54,338 nt of DNA from JBBQNJ01 sp038329845 (GTDB lineage Bacteria > Planctomycetota > Phycisphaerae > Tepidisphaerales > Tepidisphaeraceae): NCBI GenBank assembly GCA_038329845.1, contig JBBQNJ010000026.1, positions 1 through 54,338 on the forward strand, in the 5' to 3' direction. Each line of letters starts with the position of its first letter. Within the stretch, counting starts at the first letter, position 1. The notes below the pieces were generated by a model, which searched no databases, had not been told where the DNA came from, and saw only the letters and a program-made list of their open reading frames with translations. Shown here in pieces: positions 32,642-40,642 of the stretch. Made by a program: the position numbers and the translations under genes.

Positions 32642-34474
32642 ATGATGAAACTGAATCGCACCCCCTCCCGCCGCGAATCTGTCCGCCTGGAAGCGCTGGA
32701 AAGCCGGATGATGCTCGACGGCAAGATCATCAACGCTCTGTCCGACTTGAATCTCAACCTCAATGCCCCGGCGGTGACGATCGACCTGACCGGGCGCGTC
32801 GGCGATAGCCAGGTACAGAAGACCGTCGTCGATATGAACTATCCCGGCTATGGATCGGTCCGAGTGGCGCTGTTCGATGACACAGCCCCGCAAACCGTCG
32901 CCAACTTCTACCACTACATCAATACCGGACGCTACGACAACACGATCATGCACCGCTGGATGAAGGATTTCGTCCTGCAAGGCGGCGGATTCACTGCCGC
33001 GGCGGCGCTGACGTACCTGAACAAAGTGATCGACGGTGCTGATCCCAATTCGCTCACGATCGACCACATAACCACCTATCCACCGGTGGTGAACGAGTTC
33101 GGCGCGTCCAATCTCGCCGGGACCGTCGCCATGGCAAAGACCCCCGACGATCCCAACAGTGCCACCAGCGAGTTCTTCTACAACCTGGCTAACAATGCCT
33201 CGAATCTGGACAACCAGAACGGTGGATTCACCGTCTTCGGACAGATCCTGGGCAACGGCCTGTCCACCGTCGTGCAAAGCATGACCAATGGAACGACGGT
33301 CAAGTCGTACAATGCCGGCAACACGTTCACGAACATCCCGATGAAGAACTTCACCCCCGGCGTTCACGCGACCAACGCGAACGTGGTGGTCCTGAGCAAT
33401 GTCACCGCCGTGCCGATCCTGCCGCCGAGCAATGGCGCTGCGGCGGTGGTGCAGCTATCGGTCGCCAGCTCGGATACCAATGTCGTCACGGCATCACTCG
33501 ACGGTTCGTCGCTGCGGATCACGCCGGTATCCGCCGCCAGCGGGGCGTCGAACATCACGCTCACCGTCACCGGGGCCAACGGCGTGGCGGTGACCGACAC
33601 GTTCACCGTCTATGTGAATGTCCCCCGCGCCTCGGTCGGCGCGTTCCGCGATGGCAAATGGTTCCTCGACGCCAACGCGAGCTGGTCGTGGAACGCCGGC
33701 GACTTAGCGTTCCCCTACGGAAAAGCCGGCGACGTGCCGATCACGGGGGATTGGAACGGCGATGGGTACACCGATCTGGGCCTGTTCCGCAACGGCAAGT
33801 TCATCCTCGACCTCAACGGCAATCGCGTGGCCGATGCCTCGGATGTCGGGTTTGTCTTCGGACTCGCCACCGATATCCCGGTGGCGGGTGATTGGAACGG
33901 CGACGGCAAGGACGACATCGGCATCTTCCGATCCGGGCGGTTCATTCTCGACGCCAACGGCGACCGCGCCTCGGGCGCGGGAGATGTCGCCGTCGCCTAC
34001 GGCCTGAGCGGCGATTTACCGGTCGCGGGAGAATGGACCGGCACCGGGGGGCTGGGGACCGATTCGGTGGGGATTTTCCGTCGAGGCAACTGGGCCGTCG
34101 ATGCCAATGACTCGCGCTCATTCAACGCCGGGGATATCGGATTCACATACGGGCTGGGCACCGACAAGCCGATCGTCGGCGATTGGAACCGCGACGGGGT
34201 GAGCGATATCGGCGTCTTCCGCGGCGGCAAGTTCATTCTCGATGCCAACGGCTCGCGCATCGCCGATGCCGGGGATGTCGGGTTCGCGTTCGGCCTGGCG
34301 AGCGATGTGCCCATCACCGGGCGCTGGAAGCCGGCGGGGATGCAGCTCAAGACGATCACCGCCGTCGCCACCCGCCCGACCGCCATGGCGTGGCCGTTCA
34401 CCGTTTCCTCCCGGCCCATAGCCGACGACGGCGAGAGCTTGTGGCGCCGGCTGGACGATGCAGCGAGCATATAA
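32642..34474 (+). CDS. surface cyclophilin-type peptidyl-prolyl isomerase with C-terminal FG-GAP-like repeats
   Basis: A 610-residue protein. LEALESRMMLDG (16-27) is the planctomycetal N-terminal signature. A cyclophilin domain follows (about 70-250): VRVALFDDTAPQTVANFYHY, MHRWMKDFVLQGGGF, GTVAMAKTPDDPNSATSEFF and GFTVFGQILGNG. After a beta domain (about 260-325), five repeats of about 45 residues begin at GAFRDGKWFLDANASW, each with a VPITGDWNGDGYTDLG-like turn that resembles Ca-binding FG-GAP/VCBS blades. Cyclophilins isomerise prolyl bonds; here it would act outside the cytoplasm. GAGGA eight bases before the second of two adjacent ATGs supports the start. Confidence 0.83.
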   Translation: MMKLNRTPSRRESVRLEALESRMMLDGKIINALSDLNLNLNAPAVTIDLTGRVGDSQVQKTVVDMNYPGYGSVRVALFDDTAPQTVANFYHYINTGRYDNTIMHRWMKDFVLQGGGFTAAAALTYLNKVIDGADPNSLTIDHITTYPPVVNEFGASNLAGTVAMAKTPDDPNSATSEFFYNLANNASNLDNQNGGFTVFGQILGNGLSTVVQSMTNGTTVKSYNAGNTFTNIPMKNFTPGVHATNANVVVLSNVTAVPILPPSNGAAAVVQLSVASSDTNVVTASLDGSSLRITPVSAASGASNITLTVTGANGVAVTDTFTVYVNVPRASVGAFRDGKWFLDANASWSWNAGDLAFPYGKAGDVPITGDWNGDGYTDLGLFRNGKFILDLNGNRVADASDVGFVFGLATDIPVAGDWNGDGKDDIGIFRSGRFILDANGDRASGAGDVAVAYGLSGDLPVAGEWTGTGGLGTDSVGIFRRGNWAVDANDSRSFNAGDIGFTYGLGTDKPIVGDWNRDGVSDIGVFRGGKFILDANGSRIADAGDVGFAFGLASDVPITGRWKPAGMQLKTITAVATRPTAMAWPFTVSSRPIADDGESLWRRLDDAASI

Positions 34475-34604
34475 CCGGCGTCGATTGCCGAACCGTCCGG
34501 CGAGGATCAGACGCCGGACGCGGCGACGCGGCGACGCGCGACCCGGGGGTCGGTCTTAGCCGGTTCGACGACAGAGCGGCGCGGGAGTAAGATTGGCCGA
34601 TTCC

Positions 34605-34997
34605 ATGCTGTTGAAACTGCTTAAGGCGAAGATTCACCGGGCGACGGTCACGTTCACCGATGCCAATTACCATGGGTCGATCACCATCGACACCGATTTG
34701 CTGGCGGCGACGGGGTTGCTTGCCAACGAGGCGGTGCTGGTGGCCGATTGCGAGAATGGCAATCGTTTCGAAACGTATATCATCGCCGGGAAGGCCTCGA
34801 CCGGCGTGATCGGAATCAACGGCGCCGCAGCGCGGCTGACCCATGTGGGCAACCGCGTGATTATCATGGGTTTCGGGCTGTTGACCGCTGACGAAGCCGA
34901 GTCGCATTCGGCCCGCGTGGCGCTGGTCGATGACGCCAACCGCGTGACGCAAATCGTCGAACACCCCAGCCGAATCGACTCGCCGCCCAAAGCGTAA
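34605..34997 (+). CDS. panD: aspartate 1-decarboxylase
   Basis: A 130-residue PanD proenzyme. The self-cleavage site is YHGSITID, with G24-S25 at the same positions as in E. coli; the new N-terminal Ser becomes the pyruvoyl cofactor. KAKIHRATVTF and NGAAARLTHVGNRVIIMGFG are the other conserved blocks (the second holds the N-G-AAAR active-site region). The enzyme makes beta-alanine for pantothenate and CoA. The TTG at 34593 extends the frame by four residues, but ATG 34605 fits the family. Confidence 0.95.
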   Translation: MLLKLLKAKIHRATVTFTDANYHGSITIDTDLLAATGLLANEAVLVADCENGNRFETYIIAGKASTGVIGINGAAARLTHVGNRVIIMGFGLLTADEAESHSARVALVDDANRVTQIVEHPSRIDSPPKA

Positions 34998-35017
34998 CCA
35001 TCCGATGGGCGCTGACG

Positions 35018-35419
35018 CTATCCCGGCGTGCGTCGGGGGACGCCGGCGCGATTGAAATGCCCGGTCGTCTGGTCTCGACCGGTCTGCTTGCCGGCACCGA
35101 AACCGGGCATCGACTTTCGATCGGTCGATCCGGCGGGAAGCTGCTGGCTCAGGCCGCCGGTCGCGGGCTTGTGCATCGCCTCGGTCAAGTGTTTGAAGGT
35201 GCTGGTCGGGGGATGGGCCTGTCCGGCGTCGGAATCGGCGGCGACGGCGGGCGCGGGGTTGCCCAGGATCGCGCGATTCATCAGCGCCTTGGCCGCCGCC
35301 TGCGCCGCCAGATCGGTGTTGATCATCGAATCGCCCGGGGAAGCCGGCTTTTTGCCCGAAGATTTCGATTGCGCTGATCCACCAGTTGAACCGCCCGACT
35401 TCTTTTTCGTTTTTGCCAT
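35018..35419 (-). CDS. hypothetical basic, disordered protein
   Basis: A 133-residue protein starting MAKTKKKSGGSTGGSAQSKS, with one likely helix (DLAAQAAAKALMNRAILG, 36-53) and a Gly/Thr/Arg-rich remainder. AAGGAG six bases before the ATG is a strong ribosome site, which is the main reason for accepting it. No family is recognised. It ends 20 bases from the panD stop on the opposite strand and is transcribed divergently from pcrA. Confidence 0.6.
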   Translation of the reverse strand: MAKTKKKSGGSTGGSAQSKSSGKKPASPGDSMINTDLAAQAAAKALMNRAILGNPAPAVAADSDAGQAHPPTSTFKHLTEAMHKPATGGLSQQLPAGSTDRKSMPGFGAGKQTGRDQTTGHFNRAGVPRRTPG

Positions 35420-35544
35420 CAGATGCTCCTTGCTTTTGATCCGGTCATTATACCGAAGATCGCCCGCAATTCGACCGGCTGGCCGGATGCGGTTATAACC
35501 GGTCGGAGAATCGAATCGCTTGCGGGGTTGGGGACTATCTTGCC

Positions 35545-37875
35545 ATGACGATGCTGGACTCGGCCGAACTTCTCAACGATCTCACCGACGCGCAGCGCCA
35601 GGCCGTGTCTCATACCGATGGGCCGTTGTTGATCATCGCCGCCGCCGGCAGCGGCAAGACGCGGGTGATCACCCGGCGAGTGGCGTATCTCATGAGCCTG
35701 GGCGTGCCCGGACCGTCCATCTGCGCCATCACATTCACCAACAAGGCCGCGGGCGAGATGAAGCAGCGGGTCGGGCAGATCGTCGGCCATCCCATGCGGG
35801 ATTTCGGCCAGCTCAGCCAACCCTGGCCGGTGATCTGCACGTTCCATTCGTTGTGCGTGCGCATTCTTCGCCATTACGCCGCAAGGATCGGCGTCAGCCC
35901 CAACTTCGCCATCTACGACAGCGCCGACCAGACGAAACTGATCAAGCAGGCGCTGCAACTGGCGGAGCTGTCGGCCAGCCACTTCCCCGCCGCGTCGGTT
36001 CATGCCGCAATTTCGACGGCAAAAAACAAGTTGCTGGGCCCCGAGGGGTTTGCCCTGGAGGCGAAGGATTTCTACTCGCGCAACGTGGCGAAGGTCTATC
36101 GCCACTACCAGAAGCTGCTGGGGCAGAACAACGCGATGGACTTCGACGATCTGATGCTGCGGACGATCAAGGCGTTCCGCGAGCATCCCGACGTGCTGGC
36201 GGAGTTGCAGGAGCGGTTCCAGTACGTGCTGGTCGATGAATACCAGGACACCAATCACGCTCAGTACATGCTCACGCACGCGCTGGCATCGCGGCATCAG
36301 AACGTCTGCGTCGTCGGCGATCCCGACCAGTCGATTTACGCCTGGCGCGGTGCCGATATCTCGAATATCCTCGAGTTCGAGCGGGATTACCCCAAGGCGG
36401 TGGTCGTTAAACTCGAGCAGAATTACCGCTCGACCCAGACGATCCTGCGCATCGCCGACAAACTGATCAAAAACAACCGCAAACGCAAGGATAAGCGGCT
36501 GTTTTCGGAAAACGCCGGCGGCGAAAAAGCGCGGCTCTTGATGTGCCAGGACGAACACCAGGAGGCCCAGGCGATCGCCGTCGCGCTGCGCGAGATGCAC
36601 GAGAAGCGAAGCGTTGACTGGAGCGACATGGCGATCTTCTACCGGATCAACGCTCTGTCGCGGGTGATCGAGGAGGCGCTGCGCAAGGCGTCGATCCCCT
36701 ATGTCATGGCGCGGGGAGTCGAGTTCTACAACCGCAAGGTGATCAAGGATGTGCTGGGGTACCTGCGGGTCATCGCCAATCCGCTCGATGAATTGAGCCT
36801 CGAGCGGATCATCAACACTCCGCCGCGCGGAATCGGGGCGGCGGGACTCAAGCAATTGCAGGCCCACGCCACCGGACACGGGATGCCGCTGCTGGACGCG
36901 ATGCGAAAGGCCGATCAAGTCGCGGGAATGAGCGTGCGAGCGGCGAAATCGACGATTGCCTTCGCCGCGGACCTGGACCGCTGGCGGGCGATGGCCGGGG
37001 CGGCGATGCCCGGCGCGGCGACGGCCGGCGCGGCGATGCACGGGGCGGCGATGGGCGGCGTGCCGATGAACGGCGTGCCGACGGCCGGCACGGCGACGGA
37101 TAGCGATCCATCGCAACGCGATCCATCGCAACGCCGCACGCATGTGCCGGTGCGCACGCTCATGGAGGACGTGGTGCGTCGGTCGGGGCTCGAGGCGGCT
37201 CTGATCAAGGCGGCCAAGCGCGATCGCGACAGCGAAGGGGACGATCCGATGGCCAACGTTAACGAGTTGATCACCTCGGCCACCGAGTTCGACGCCGAAG
37301 CGCCCGAGGGGACTTTGGAAGATTATCTCAGCAAAGTCAGCCTGGTGAGCGATCTGGATCATCTCAAGCAGACGGGCGGGGCGGTGATGATGATGACGCT
37401 GCACGCGGCGAAGGGATTGGAGTTTCCGGTGGTGGTGATGATCGGGATGGAGGACGGTTGCCTGCCGCACAGCCGGGCACGCGACGATGCCCAGCAGCTC
37501 GAGGAAGAACGCCGGCTCTGCTTCGTCGGGATCACCCGCGCACGCGAGCAACTGATCCTGAGCTGCGCCCATTATCGAACCGTGCGGGGCCTGCGCGAGC
37601 GGACGATCGCAAGTGCGTTTCTCAAGGAAATGCCCCCGGGAGACATCGAAACGATCGAGCTCGGCATCGGCGGCGGCCGCGCCTCGCGCCCCGCCTCCAC
37701 CAGCCCGTCCACCGCGTTTCGGATCGGCCAACGGGTGATGCACCCCCAATTCGGCGCCGGTCACATCGTAGCCATCTCCGGCCCCGAGGAAACTGCCATC
37801 GGCCTCATCCATTTCGATCGCGCCGGCGACAAGACGCTGGTCTTCGCCTACGCCCGCCTGACCCCGCTGGACTAA
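35545..37875 (+). CDS. pcrA: UvrD/PcrA-type DNA helicase
   Basis: A 776-residue superfamily 1A helicase: Q-motif LTDAQRQAVSH, Walker A AAGSGKT (33-39), motif II VDEYQDTNHAQY, motif III GDPDQSIYAWRGA, motif IV QNYRST, motif V TLHAAKGLEFPVV and motif VI VGITRARE. The C-terminal FRIGQRVMHPQFGAGHIVAI is the Tudor-like domain that binds RNA polymerase in PcrA/UvrD. It unwinds DNA 3'-5' in repair and replication-transcription conflict. Unusual is an Ala/Gly/Met/Pro insertion of about 50 residues at about 482-532 (AAMPGAATAGAAMHGAAMGG and onward, ending in a doubled DPSQR) encoded by imperfect 15-base repeats within the 2B region. Confidence 0.92.
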   Translation: MTMLDSAELLNDLTDAQRQAVSHTDGPLLIIAAAGSGKTRVITRRVAYLMSLGVPGPSICAITFTNKAAGEMKQRVGQIVGHPMRDFGQLSQPWPVICTFHSLCVRILRHYAARIGVSPNFAIYDSADQTKLIKQALQLAELSASHFPAASVHAAISTAKNKLLGPEGFALEAKDFYSRNVAKVYRHYQKLLGQNNAMDFDDLMLRTIKAFREHPDVLAELQERFQYVLVDEYQDTNHAQYMLTHALASRHQNVCVVGDPDQSIYAWRGADISNILEFERDYPKAVVVKLEQNYRSTQTILRIADKLIKNNRKRKDKRLFSENAGGEKARLLMCQDEHQEAQAIAVALREMHEKRSVDWSDMAIFYRINALSRVIEEALRKASIPYVMARGVEFYNRKVIKDVLGYLRVIANPLDELSLERIINTPPRGIGAAGLKQLQAHATGHGMPLLDAMRKADQVAGMSVRAAKSTIAFAADLDRWRAMAGAAMPGAATAGAAMHGAAMGGVPMNGVPTAGTATDSDPSQRDPSQRRTHVPVRTLMEDVVRRSGLEAALIKAAKRDRDSEGDDPMANVNELITSATEFDAEAPEGTLEDYLSKVSLVSDLDHLKQTGGAVMMMTLHAAKGLEFPVVVMIGMEDGCLPHSRARDDAQQLEEERRLCFVGITRAREQLILSCAHYRTVRGLRERTIASAFLKEMPPGDIETIELGIGGGRASRPASTSPSTAFRIGQRVMHPQFGAGHIVAISGPEETAIGLIHFDRAGDKTLVFAYARLTPLD

Positions 37876-37943
37876 CCGAAGCGAGCTTTTCGGCCCTGGG
37901 TTGCGTGCCCACCGTCGCGAAACAATAGAAAAGATGACATCCA

Positions 37944-38046
37944 GAATGCCATTCACTTAACGTGAAAACGGCTAGGAAAAGTCGCCTTATTGGTCTAAGA
38001 CTGCTGTTGAGTTCGCCGATTTTGGCCCTTAAGTGAATGGCATTCG
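37944..38046. mobile_element. 103-bp MITE with 17-bp terminal inverted repeats and 9-bp target duplication
   Basis: GAATGCCATTCACTTAA (37944-37960) and TTAAGTGAATGGCATTC (38029-38045) are perfect inverted repeats. TGACATCCA flanks the element at 37935-37943 and 38047-38055, a nine-base target-site duplication. About 68 bases of interior have no coding capacity. Removing the element and one duplication restores a continuous palindrome around it. Confidence 0.85.
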
Positions 38047-38049
38047 TGA

Positions 38050-38104
38050 CATCCACCTTTCCTGTGCCGCAAGAAAGGTGGATGCCTCCTGGATGTCACC
38101 TTTT
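38050..38104. terminator. bidirectional terminator hairpin between pcrA and argJ
   Basis: CATCCACCTTTC (38050-38061) pairs perfectly with GAAAGGTGGATG (38073-38084). The outer arm GGATGTCACCTTTT (38091-38104) pairs with AAAAGATGACATCC now displaced to 37929-37942 by the MITE. A-rich and T-rich outer arms suit termination of both convergent genes. Confidence 0.65.
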
Positions 38105-38126
38105 CTTTTTTGCTGCTCTCGTTCCG

Positions 38127-38209
38127 TCGCTGGCGCTTCGGGCTAACGCACGGCCGTTCCTCTCGCTGGCGCTTCGGGCTAACGCACGGTCGTTCCTCTC
38201 GCTGGCGCG
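38127..38209. repeat. 36-bp tandem repeat, 2.3 copies
   Basis: TCGCTGGCGCTTCGGGCTAA continues with CGCACGG(C/T)CGTTCCTC; full units are at 38127-38162 and 38163-38198, then a partial unit to 38209. One base differs between the two full copies. It sits just downstream of the argJ stop on the other strand. Confidence 0.8.
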
Positions 38210-38219
38210 GTATTGTGTT

Positions 38220-39437
38220 CTATGTGTGATAGTCGGCGTTGATGGTGATGTACTCACGAGACAGGTCGCAGGTCCAGACGGTCGCACTTGCTTTTCCGGC
38301 GCGGCAGGCCAGGTCAACGACGACTTCGGGGGATTTGAGCGATTCACTCACCGCCTCGGCGTCGAAGTTTACCGGGCGGCCGGAGCGGAAGACGATCGTT
38401 CCCTGGAGGGTCAAGACGCAACGATGCGGATCGAAGGGCGCCGGCGTCATCCCGGCGGCCGAGACGATCCGGCCCCAGTTCGGGTCGTTGCCGTGCATGG
38501 CGGTCTTGACCAGCGGGGAATTGGCGATCGCGCGGGCGATCGCCCGGGCGTCGGCTTCGCTGGGGGCTTGGCGAACGTCAATGCGCACGACCTTGGTGGC
38601 GCCTTCGCCGTCGGCGGCGATCTGATACGCCAGGCTCTGGCAGACCTCATCCAACGCCCGGGCGAAGATATTTTTCGCCTTGGCGGTGTTTATTTTTGCT
38701 CCGCTTTGTCCCGAGGCGAGGATCGCCGCGGTGTCGTTGGTCGAGCAGTGGTCGTCCACGGTGACGGCGTTGAAACTGCGGTCCGACGACGAGGCCAGCA
38801 GGTTACGCAGCACTCCCGGCGGCACCTGGGCGTCGGCGGAGAGATACGCCAACATGGTCGCGTGCGGCGCGGGATCCAGCCCCAGGCGCGGCCCGATCAT
38901 GCCGCTTCCCTTGCACACCCCGGCGAGGCGCACCGTGTGCCGTCCGATCCGAAACTCCGCCGCGGCGCTTTTACGACGGGTGTCGGTGGTGAGAATGGCA
39001 TCGGCGAATTGCAGGGCATGTTCATGGCTGTCGCCGAGGTTTGCGGCGGCGGCGGCGATCCCCCGGGCCACCCGCCCCAGCGGAAGGATGTGCCCGATGA
39101 TCCCCGTGGAAGAAGGCAGGATTCGCCCGGGATCGCAATCCAGCGCCATCCCGGCCAGCCGGCACATCTGCCGGGCATCTTTCAAGCCGCGCTCACCCGT
39201 GCAGGCATTGGCGTTTCCGGAATTGACCACCACCGCGCGCAGCTGTCCGCTGGCCACGTGTTCTCGACCGACGATCACCGGTGCCGCCACCACCGTGTTG
39301 CGGGTGAACACCGCCGCGGCCGACGCGAGGGTGCGGCAGACCAGCAGTCCGACATCCGGCGTCGGGCGTGACTTGATCCCCGAATAGACTCCCGCAGCGC
39401 GAAATCCGACTGGGGACAACAGATGCAGCTCAGCCAT
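38220..39437 (-). CDS. argJ: bifunctional ornithine acetyltransferase/N-acetylglutamate synthase
   Basis: A 405-residue ArgJ proenzyme. The autoproteolytic site is APHATMLAYLSADA with T194 as the new N-terminal nucleophile; AVVVNSGNANACTG (oxyanion region), GVCKGSGMIGP and HGNDPNWGRIVSAAG are the other hallmarks. It recycles the acetyl group of N-acetylornithine onto glutamate in arginine synthesis. argB, argC or other arg genes are not adjacent. It converges with pcrA and diverges from folD. Confidence 0.95.
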   Translation of the reverse strand: MAELHLLSPVGFRAAGVYSGIKSRPTPDVGLLVCRTLASAAAVFTRNTVVAAPVIVGREHVASGQLRAVVVNSGNANACTGERGLKDARQMCRLAGMALDCDPGRILPSSTGIIGHILPLGRVARGIAAAAANLGDSHEHALQFADAILTTDTRRKSAAAEFRIGRHTVRLAGVCKGSGMIGPRLGLDPAPHATMLAYLSADAQVPPGVLRNLLASSSDRSFNAVTVDDHCSTNDTAAILASGQSGAKINTAKAKNIFARALDEVCQSLAYQIAADGEGATKVVRIDVRQAPSEADARAIARAIANSPLVKTAMHGNDPNWGRIVSAAGMTPAPFDPHRCVLTLQGTIVFRSGRPVNFDAEAVSESLKSPEVVVDLACRAGKASATVWTCDLSREYITINADYHT

Positions 39438-39445
39438 GATGATTC

Positions 39446-39547
39446 CTCACAATTCCCGCGCGCCCGAAGCTATCGACGAGGCATTTCCCGAGTTCCGTCA
39501 CGGCGTTGCCGGCCTCACAATTCCCGCGCGCCGGAAGGTATCGACGA
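39446..39547. repeat. 34-bp direct repeat in the argJ/folD divergent promoter region
   Basis: CTCACAATTCCCGCGCGCCC then GAAGCTATCGACGA (39446-39479) recurs at 39514-39547 with two substitutions. The spacing, start to start, is 68 bases. Only about 170 bases separate the two divergent genes, so these copies occupy most of the shared control region. Confidence 0.7.
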
Positions 39548-39607
39548 TCCATCGAAATGCAATCGGCGATTGCAATTCGCGGGCAACCGGGCTAATTCTC
39601 GTTGGCC

Positions 39608-40480
39608 ATGGCGGCCACACTCATCGATGGGACGGCACTGGCGGGGCAAACCAAGGCTTGGGTGAAAACCCGGACCGCCGAGCTGGCGGCGGCGGGAAAA
39701 CGAGTTCATCTCACGGCGGTGCTGGTCGGTTCGACGCCCGCGGGCGAATTGTATGCCCAGCGACAGGCCGATGCCTGCTCGGCGGTGGGGATCGACTATC
39801 ACCTCGAGACGCTATCCGCCAGCGCCAGTCGCATCGAGGTCAGCCAGGCGATCCACCAGTTGAACCTCGACGCTTCGGTGACCGGCATCATGCTGCATCT
39901 GCCGTTGCCGGGCCATCTGGATGCAATTGAATTGCAGTACCAGATCGACCCGGTGAAAGATGTGGAAGGGGTCAACCCCGCGAACATCGGACACGTGGTT
40001 TACGGACACACCTTGATTGCGCCTTGCACGGCGCTGGCGGTGTTGGAACTCATCCGCAGCACGGGGGTAATTATGCGCGGCGCCGAGGCGGTGGTCGTCG
40101 GGGCTAGTGAGATCGCGGGTAAGCCGATCGCCCTGGGACTGACCGAACAAATGGCCACCGTCACGCTCTGCCACATCGCCACGCGAGATCTTCCATCGCA
40201 CACGCGACGGGCCGATATCCTGGTGGTGGCGGTGGGCAAGCCCGACCTGATCGGCGCAGCCCATGTGCGTGAGGGGGCGGTCGTGATCGACGTGGGGATC
40301 AACCGCATCGTCGCGCCGGATGGAAGCCGCAAGACAGTCGGTGACGTGCAGTTCGACGCCGTGCGGCGACGCGCCGGGCATCTGACACCCGTGCCGGGCG
40401 GCGTGGGGCCAATGACCGTTGCCATGCTGCTGAAAAACACCCTGCGCAGCGCCGAACTGCTTTTCGCACGCCAGTCCTGA
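39608..40480 (+). CDS. folD: methylenetetrahydrofolate dehydrogenase/cyclohydrolase (FolD) with altered catalytic lysine
   Basis: A 290-residue FolD. Conserved blocks are GIMLHLPLPGHLD, DPVKDVEGVNPANIG, AVVVGASEIAGKPIALGLTE (NADP-binding) and the C-terminal LTPVPGGVGPMTVAMLL. FolD interconverts methylene-, methenyl- and formyl-tetrahydrofolate. In the family signature Y-V-x-x-K, the tyrosine is present (Y49) but the lysine four residues later is glutamine (Q53, in ELYAQRQADAC). The QLPLP motif reads HLPLP and KDVDG reads KDVEG. In human MTHFD1 the equivalent K56Q change abolishes cyclohydrolase while leaving dehydrogenase. This protein may therefore be only a dehydrogenase. ATG 39608 is preferred over TTG 39602. 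Confidence 0.9.
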   Translation: MAATLIDGTALAGQTKAWVKTRTAELAAAGKRVHLTAVLVGSTPAGELYAQRQADACSAVGIDYHLETLSASASRIEVSQAIHQLNLDASVTGIMLHLPLPGHLDAIELQYQIDPVKDVEGVNPANIGHVVYGHTLIAPCTALAVLELIRSTGVIMRGAEAVVVGASEIAGKPIALGLTEQMATVTLCHIATRDLPSHTRRADILVVAVGKPDLIGAAHVREGAVVIDVGINRIVAPDGSRKTVGDVQFDAVRRRAGHLTPVPGGVGPMTVAMLLKNTLRSAELLFARQS

Positions 40481-40642
40481 AGCCAGCGGCGATCGCGCTG
40501 CGCGGATGAATCGATCGTCGGGGGCGAGAAACGGGTTCTGGCCGGGAAATCTCCCTTCCCACGGGTGGATGATCCCGTTACAAGTCTAAGGTGGCCGGGA
40601 TGAGCCCGGCGGAGCAGGTTATTGCATAGGAGATATCCACAC

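Noticed and set aside
38127..38209. CRISPR or integron-type array
   Set aside because: The 36-bp units are contiguous and nearly identical, with no spacers, cassettes or integrase.
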